A stretch of DNA of 64,000 nt from Hydrogenophaga sp. (GTDB taxonomy: Bacteria; Pseudomonadota; Gammaproteobacteria; Burkholderiales; Burkholderiaceae_C). The DNA lies in contig JAABQG010000008.1 in the NCBI GenBank assembly GCA_011391595.1, positions 1 through 64,000 on the forward strand, in the 5' to 3' direction. Positions 59,800-64,000 of the stretch are shown one piece after another; position 1 is the first letter of the stretch, and the number at the start of each line of letters is the position of its first letter. Below the pieces are notes generated by a model. The model did no database searches. It had not been told where the DNA came from and saw only the letters and a list, made by a program, of their open reading frames with translations. Position numbers and translations under genes: made by a program.

Positions 59800-60262
59800 G
59801 CTGCCAGGCGCCCACAAGATCAAAAATCGCAGCGGTAACCGCAGGGATGGCCGCCGCTACGACAGGCGTTGGCAATTCGCCCCAGTCCATGACTTGTGGC
59901 TGAATGGCCACCATCGCGCGCTTGCTGGGCCAATGACCTGCCAACATGGCAATGGCGCGCAGGTCGGTCAGTCCGACCTCATGTACCGTGGACTTGCGAT
60001 TTCCCAGCAGGAAGGTATCCACCGCCTCGCCCTCGATCAGGCGCCACGTGCCCGCTGGCGAACTGATGTTGGCGGCGTCGACAACAACAAGGGCGTCGGC
60101 ATCCTGAATGGGGCCGGCCAAGGTAAATGACAAGGTGCCGCCATCCAGGAGTTCCACTCCTTCCGGTAGCGCGGGGCCCGCACGGAGTGCCTCAAGTACA
60201 TGAATGCCCACACCTTCGTCCGTCAGGAGTGTGTTTCCAATGCCGAGCACCAGGATTTTCAT
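59789..60262 (-). CDS. hupD: Hydrogenase maturation protease (HupD/HybD family)
   Basis: 157 aa, the usual size. Nickel-sensing residues match HybD: Glu16 (LLTDEGVG), Asp62 (VVVDAANI) and His94 (TVHEVGLTDL). It cleaves the large-subunit C-terminal peptide after nickel insertion. It is the first gene of the operon. The ATG at 60260-60262 follows the intergenic region with the FNR-type site. Confidence 0.94.
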   Translation of the reverse strand: MKILVLGIGNTLLTDEGVGIHVLEALRAGPALPEGVELLDGGTLSFTLAGPIQDADALVVVDAANISSPAGTWRLIEGEAVDTFLLGNRKSTVHEVGLTDLRAIAMLAGHWPSKRAMVAIQPQVMDWGELPTPVVAAAIPAVTAAIFDLVGAWQHEA

Positions 60263-60319
60263 GGTGAGCCAGTTTAGACTTAAGCAATAGCGAATGTATA
60301 GGCCTCAATTTTCGATTCT

Positions 60320-60333
60320 TTGATCCAGATCAA
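60320..60333. promoter_or_regulatory. FNR-type anaerobic operator
   Basis: TTGATCCAGATCAA is a perfect TTGAT-N4-ATCAA palindrome, centred at 60326.5, between hypC and the hydrogenase operon. On the minus strand a -10-like TACATT lies at 60293-60298; a transcript starting near 60285-60286 would place the site near -41, the FNR class II position. Towards hypC a TATAAA at 60373-60378 would place it near -58. Whether FNR or a relative (Dnr, Crp-like) binds is inference. Confidence 0.85.
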
Positions 60334-60407
60334 CGCCGGATCGGGCGAGCGAAGTCGCACCTGCGAAGCGGTTATAAAGCTCCTGTACTCCAAGAAACTG
60401 ACTACCT

Positions 60408-60656
60408 ATGTGCCTCGCGATACCCATGCAAATCACCGCGATCGACGGACTCTCCGCCCGTTGCGAGGCGCGCGGAGTCTGCCGTGACATATCGGTATTC
60501 ATGATCCGGGACGAGATCCCGAAGGTGGGTGACCATGTCATGGTCAGTGCCGGGCAGGCTGTCCGAAAGGTCAGCGAGGAGGATGCGCGACTTTCGTGGG
60601 AACTCTACGATCAGATCCTGGCGGAAATGCCGGAGCCGTCGCTTCATCGTCGCTAG
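60408..60656 (+). CDS. hypC: Hydrogenase assembly chaperone HypC
   Basis: 82 aa with the invariant start MCLAIPMQI (Cys2), followed by GVCRDISVFMIRDEIPKVGDHVMVSAGQAVRKVSEEDA. HypC carries the Fe(CN)2CO unit from HypD to the large-subunit precursor. It is divergent from the operon across the FNR-type site. No hypA, B, D, E or F is in the window, so these must be elsewhere. Confidence 0.94.
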   Translation: MCLAIPMQITAIDGLSARCEARGVCRDISVFMIRDEIPKVGDHVMVSAGQAVRKVSEEDARLSWELYDQILAEMPEPSLHRR

Positions 60657-60763
60657 GGGATTGGGCGACCTTGAGCGGTGCAACCCAACTTCATTCGTGC
60701 CATTGGCGCCTATCGAGCTGATCCTGTCTCTGCTTTCCGCAAAGCTGAGACGCTTCAGTCGGG

Positions 60764-61276
60764 CTATTCGACATCCTCATTGATCGGGTGGTACGGAAGG
60801 CGCAGTTCTGCCTTCAGGGCGACGCGAACGCAGTCCTTCATATGTTCTTCGCCGATATAGCGGATGGCTGAATAGCCAACCATAGCGGACAGCAGCTGGC
60901 CGGCCATCGGCACGTAGCGTGCCGCCTGGCCCGCAGTAAGTCGCAGGCCGACCATCTTCGCTGCCTTGATCACCAGATCCCGAGTGATGAACTTGCCGAT
61001 CAGCACCGTGCCAACGAGCGCCACAGCCTTCTGAACCCGCTCGCGTTCGTGCGGTGTCAGCCGGTCCAGCTGATCGGGCATGAGGCCAAATTCCGCGTTG
61101 ATTTTCGGGATGATCCTGGACAACAAGGCCGCGTCGACGGCCCAGTCGAGCCCAGGGACAGGCATGGCACCGGCCGCGGCAGCGACCAGCGCACGGCGGT
61201 GAAGAATCTTGCGGCCACGCCGGACGGCAGCCGTGAGGCCGGCGTGGCCGGACGCCAGTTCGAGAGCAGTCGGCAT
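60764..61276 (-). CDS. Hypothetical protein with hydrophobic helices (DUF697/EcsC-like)
   Basis: 170 aa. An amphipathic N-terminus (RRGRKILHRRALVAAAAGAMPVPGLDWAVDAALL) resembles the DUF697 pattern PxPGxD after a hydrophobic helix. Later helices (AVALVGTVLIGKFITRDLVI, GQLLSAMVGYSAIRYIGEEHM) look membrane-embedded. Family assignment is tentative and function unknown. It lies 10 bases downstream of the GlsB/YeaQ-type gene on the same strand and converges with hypC. Confidence 0.7.
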   Translation of the reverse strand: MPTALELASGHAGLTAAVRRGRKILHRRALVAAAAGAMPVPGLDWAVDAALLSRIIPKINAEFGLMPDQLDRLTPHERERVQKAVALVGTVLIGKFITRDLVIKAAKMVGLRLTAGQAARYVPMAGQLLSAMVGYSAIRYIGEEHMKDCVRVALKAELRLPYHPINEDVE

Positions 61277-61286
61277 GGTGTCGAGT

Positions 61287-61541
61287 TCAGGCCGACTTGC
61301 CCTTGATCAGTCCGTAGACGAACAGCAGCACGACAGAGCCGATCACGGACGCGATGAAGCCGGCGGCATCGCCTTGCCGATACAAGCCCAGGGCCGCGCC
61401 CGCATAGCTCGCCAGGAACGAGCCGCCAACGCCGAGAACTGCAGTCATGATCCAGCCAAGCTTGTCGTCGCCGGGCTTCACCGCGCGGGCTATCAAGCCC
61501 ACGATGAGACCGACGAAGATGGTTCCAAGAATGGACATCAT
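61287..61541 (-). CDS. GlsB/YeaQ/YmgE family membrane protein
   Basis: 84 aa with three hydrophobic helices: ILGTIFVGLIVGLIARAVKPG, GWIMTAVLGVGGSFLASYAGAALG and GFIASVIGSVVLLFVYGLI. The GLIARAVKPGDD and GVGGSFLA patterns are typical of this small stress-associated family. The start may be either of two adjacent Met codons (61541 or 61538). Confidence 0.9.
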   Translation of the reverse strand: MMSILGTIFVGLIVGLIARAVKPGDDKLGWIMTAVLGVGGSFLASYAGAALGLYRQGDAAGFIASVIGSVVLLFVYGLIKGKSA

Positions 61542-61617
61542 GGCGCGACCTTTCGAAGTGAATGAAGTCTTGACTTTACCCTGAGGGCTTGTGGGATCGT
61601 TATGGGCACTCTGTCGT

Positions 61618-63645
61618 TCAGGCTGCAGCGGTCTGTTCCATCTGTTCGCTCAGGCAGAGCCACTCGCCCTCAAGGGCATCAAGTTCGTCGATGACGGTTT
61701 TCAGCTGGCGACCGGTGTCGGCAATTTCGGGGGCGGGCAGGGGCGTGCAAAGCCGCTGTTCGAGCCGGGCCTTGTCCTGTGCGAGCGTGGCCATGCGCGC
61801 CTCGGCCTGTTCCAGGGCGCGTTTGATGGGACGAGTCCGCTCGGTCAATTGCTGGCGCCGGGCGGCGTCCTGCTTGCGCTGTTCATGCGTGGAAAGACCG
61901 GTGCTGCTCGAAGGCGCGATGTTGTCAATGTCGGCGGGCGCGTCGGCCACTGGCGCCTTGCGTGCGGCAGTCTCCTCGCGCGCAGATTCCCGCGCCGACT
62001 CACGCTGTCGCTTTGCTTCGTCGAGCAGGTAGCGCTGGTAGTCGTCGAGGTCGCCATCGAACGGCGCCACGCCGCCGCGCGACACCATCCAGAATTCGTC
62101 GCAGACTGCGCGCAGCAAGGCGCGGTCGTGGCTGACCAGCATGACGGTGCCCTCGAACTCGTTGAGCGCCATCGACAGGGCTTCTCGGGTGGCCAGGTCC
62201 AGGTGGTTGGTGGGCTCGTCCAGCAAGAGCAGGTTCGGGCGCTGCCACACGATCATGCACAGCACGAGTCGTGCCTTCTCCCCGCCGCTCATGCTTCCCA
62301 CGGCCTGCTTGACCATGTCGCCGCCGAAATTGAACATGCCCAGAAAGCTGCGCAGGTCCTGCTCTCGCGTGGCTTGGCCACTGATCTTGCCGTCCGCAGT
62401 GACCTCCTTGACCAGGCGGATCATGTGTTCCAGCGGGGTATCCGCCGGCCGAAGCACGTCGAGTTCCTGCTGGGCAAAGTAACCGATATTCAGGCCCTTG
62501 CCTTCGGTCATTTCGCCGCTGATCGGGGCCAATGCCCGCGCCACGGTCTTGACCACGGTGGATTTGCCCTGTCCATTGGCGCCCAGAATTCCGATGCGCT
62601 GGCCCGCCAGCACGGATCGGCTGACGTTTTGCACGATGACGGTGGGTGGCGTGCCTTCCGGAGCTCCATCAGGCGGGGGGTAGCCGAAGCAGACGTCCTG
62701 CATCGACAGCATGGGGTTCGGCAGGTTGGCAGGTTCCTTGAATTCGAAGGTGAAATCGGCCTCCGCCAGCAACGGCGCGATTTTCTCCATGCGGTCCAGC
62801 GCCTTGACGCGGCTTTGGGCCTGCTTGGCCTTGCTGGCCTTGGCCTTGAAGCGGGCGATGAACTTCTGCAGGTGTGCGATTTTTTCCTGTTGCTTGGAAA
62901 ACGCGGTTTGCTGCAGCGCCATCTGTTCCGCGCGCAGGTCCTCGAACTTGCTGTAATTGCCGCCGTAGCGGGTCAGTTTGCCGCTTTCGATGTGAACGGT
63001 GACCTCGGTCACGGCATCGAGAAACTCGCGATCATGGCTGATCACCAGCATCGTGCCCTGGTAGCGCTTCAGCCAGGCTTCCAGCCACACGAGGGCGTCG
63101 AGGTCCAGGTGGTTGGTTGGCTCGTCGAGCAGCAGCAAATCTGACGGGCACATCAGGGCACGCGCGAGCTGCAGGCGCATGCGCCAGCCGCCCGAGAAGC
63201 TGTTGACCGGGTTGTCAAGCTCACTGACCTTGAAGCCCAGCCCCAGGATCAACGCCTGCGCGCGCGCCTGCGCATCGTGCGCGCCGCAGTCGTACAGCTC
63301 CATGTAGGCGTGCGCCATGCGGTCGCCATCGCCGCTGGCCTCGGAAGCCTCGACTTCAGCCTGTGCTGCCTGCAGGACCACGTCACCTTCCATGACGTAG
63401 CTGGTGGCACTTTGCTCTGTCTCCGGCATGTCCTGGGCGACCTGCGCCATGCGCCACTGTGCCGGGACGAAGTACTCCCCGCCATCTTCGTGCAGCGTCC
63501 CGTTGAGCAAGGCAAACAGTGTGGACTTGCCGGCACCATTGCGCCCGACCAGACCGACTTTTTCGCCAGGATTGAGCGTGACGGAAGCGCTGTCGAGCAA
63601 AACCTTCGCTCCGCGGCGAAGGATAACGTTCTTGAGGGTAATCAT
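61618..63645 (-). CDS. ABC-F family ATPase (YheS-like)
   Basis: 675 aa from the ATG at 63643-63645. Two ATPase domains: Walker A GRNGAGKST (first) and GANGQGKST (second); signatures FSGGWRMRLQLARAL and MSGGEKARLVL; both have DEPTNHLDL. A charged linker between them (AFSKQQEKIAHLQKFIARFKAKASKAKQAQSR) is the P-site tRNA interaction motif, and a C-terminal coiled coil is rich in Arg and Glu. No membrane segments, so it acts on ribosomes. The ATG overlaps the prmB stop (ATGA). Confidence 0.93.
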   Translation of the reverse strand: MITLKNVILRRGAKVLLDSASVTLNPGEKVGLVGRNGAGKSTLFALLNGTLHEDGGEYFVPAQWRMAQVAQDMPETEQSATSYVMEGDVVLQAAQAEVEASEASGDGDRMAHAYMELYDCGAHDAQARAQALILGLGFKVSELDNPVNSFSGGWRMRLQLARALMCPSDLLLLDEPTNHLDLDALVWLEAWLKRYQGTMLVISHDREFLDAVTEVTVHIESGKLTRYGGNYSKFEDLRAEQMALQQTAFSKQQEKIAHLQKFIARFKAKASKAKQAQSRVKALDRMEKIAPLLAEADFTFEFKEPANLPNPMLSMQDVCFGYPPPDGAPEGTPPTVIVQNVSRSVLAGQRIGILGANGQGKSTVVKTVARALAPISGEMTEGKGLNIGYFAQQELDVLRPADTPLEHMIRLVKEVTADGKISGQATREQDLRSFLGMFNFGGDMVKQAVGSMSGGEKARLVLCMIVWQRPNLLLLDEPTNHLDLATREALSMALNEFEGTVMLVSHDRALLRAVCDEFWMVSRGGVAPFDGDLDDYQRYLLDEAKRQRESARESAREETAARKAPVADAPADIDNIAPSSSTGLSTHEQRKQDAARRQQLTERTRPIKRALEQAEARMATLAQDKARLEQRLCTPLPAPEIADTGRQLKTVIDELDALEGEWLCLSEQMEQTAAA

Positions 63646-64000
63646 GGGATGGGTTTGTGTGCGTTCAGCGCTTCGCGCCACGATTGCAGTGCGTCACGGG
63701 TCAGCAGCAGGACCTGGTCTTCGCCGGCGCTGGTCTCCAGCCAGACGACTTCCAGGGTCGGGAAGGCAGTTTCAAAATGGTGGCGTTCGTTGCCGATCTC
63801 CAGCACCAGTACCGCATCGGGCGTCATGTGCGCCGGGGCGTCGCGCAGCAACTGCCGTACGAAATCCATGCCGTCGGCGCCGCCAGCGAGCGCCAGCACG
63901 GGCTCGGCGCGGTACTCTGCGGGCAGAGTGGTCATACTGTGTGCGCTGACGTAGGGCGGATTGCAAAGAATCAGGTCATACGTCCCCGGCACGCCGTGCA
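63642..64000 (-). CDS. prmB: Ribosomal protein uL3 glutamine methyltransferase PrmB, C-terminal part (right edge truncated)
   Basis: About 119 residues are visible; the frame is open to the right edge, so the start is outside. The catalytic motif DLILCNPPYV and the run SMTTLPAEYRAEPVLALAGGADGMDFV are the PrmB signature, distinguishing it from PrmC. It methylates the glutamine of uL3. The stop overlaps the ABC-F start. Confidence 0.92.
   Translation of the reverse strand, partial: HGVPGTYDLILCNPPYVSAHSMTTLPAEYRAEPVLALAGGADGMDFVRQLLRDAPAHMTPDAVLVLEIGNERHHFETAFPTLEVVWLETSAGEDQVLLLTRDALQSWREALNAHKPIP

Overview
The window reads as chromosome of a high-GC betaproteobacterium of the order Burkholderiales, most likely family Comamonadaceae. 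This rests on the gene neighbourhoods (yebC-purD-hemF-nadD-rsfS-rlmH-maf-rng; icd-clpS-clpA; exbB-exbD-lpxK-Trm112-kdsB-adk), on a dispersed palindromic repeat of a kind I associate with this family, and on the Ala/Lys-rich exported protein next to icd. No phage, transposase, integrase, plasmid or CRISPR locus is visible. Coding density is high, and most starts are supported by Shine-Dalgarno motifs or by stop/start overlaps.

Layout. 1-5 kb: the end of an IclR-type regulator and a complete branched-chain-amino-acid-type ABC transporter operon (livK-like, livH, livM, livG, livF). 5-8 kb: a stand-alone flavodoxin, a PhoX-type phosphatase, a DUF805 protein and tRNA-Arg/tRNA-Pro. 8.3-14 kb: a lipid or hydroxy-acid catabolic set (ACAD11-like acyl-CoA dehydrogenase, APH-fold kinase, Crp-like regulator, enoyl-CoA hydratase, 3-hydroxyacyl-CoA dehydrogenase). 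14-18 kb: FimV-like protein, MFS carrier, D-2-hydroxyacid dehydrogenase. 18-21.5 kb: lexA with two SOS boxes, divergent asparaginase, and a membrane protein/DUF6152 pair. 21.5-25.5 kb: adk, kdsB, Trm112, lpxK, exbD, exbB. 25.8-34.9 kb: xseA, sodB, DUF192, icd, clpS, clpA, sbcB. 34.9-39.8 kb: DUF1499, EVE and a second YebC-family protein, lipoprotein cytochrome c, upp, HerA-like ATPase. 39.9-46.9 kb: yebC to rng. 46.9-53.6 kb: MsbA-like exporter, tolB-pal-cpoB, YeeE/YedE sulfur carrier, tcdA, tRNA-Lys. 54-60.7 kb: an Isp-type [NiFe]-hydrogenase locus. 60.7-64 kb: two small membrane proteins, an ABC-F ATPase and the end of prmB.

The most notable system is the hydrogenase locus. A maturation protease, a lone HupH-C-type protein, Tat-exported small subunit, Isp1 (NarI-like cytochrome b), Isp2 (HdrD/DsrK-like Fe-S protein), an unrecognised 148-aa protein and the large subunit are packed on the minus strand. 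hypC is divergent. The shared intergenic region holds a perfect FNR palindrome (TTGAT-N4-ATCAA). The small subunit keeps the ordinary four-Cys proximal cluster, not the six-Cys oxygen-tolerant form. Together this suggests an anaerobically induced enzyme that passes electrons through Isp1/Isp2 to a quinone or sulfur-linked acceptor. The second notable set is the APH kinase/ACAD pair, whose arrangement resembles known systems that phosphorylate and then dehydroxylate 4-hydroxyacyl-CoA.
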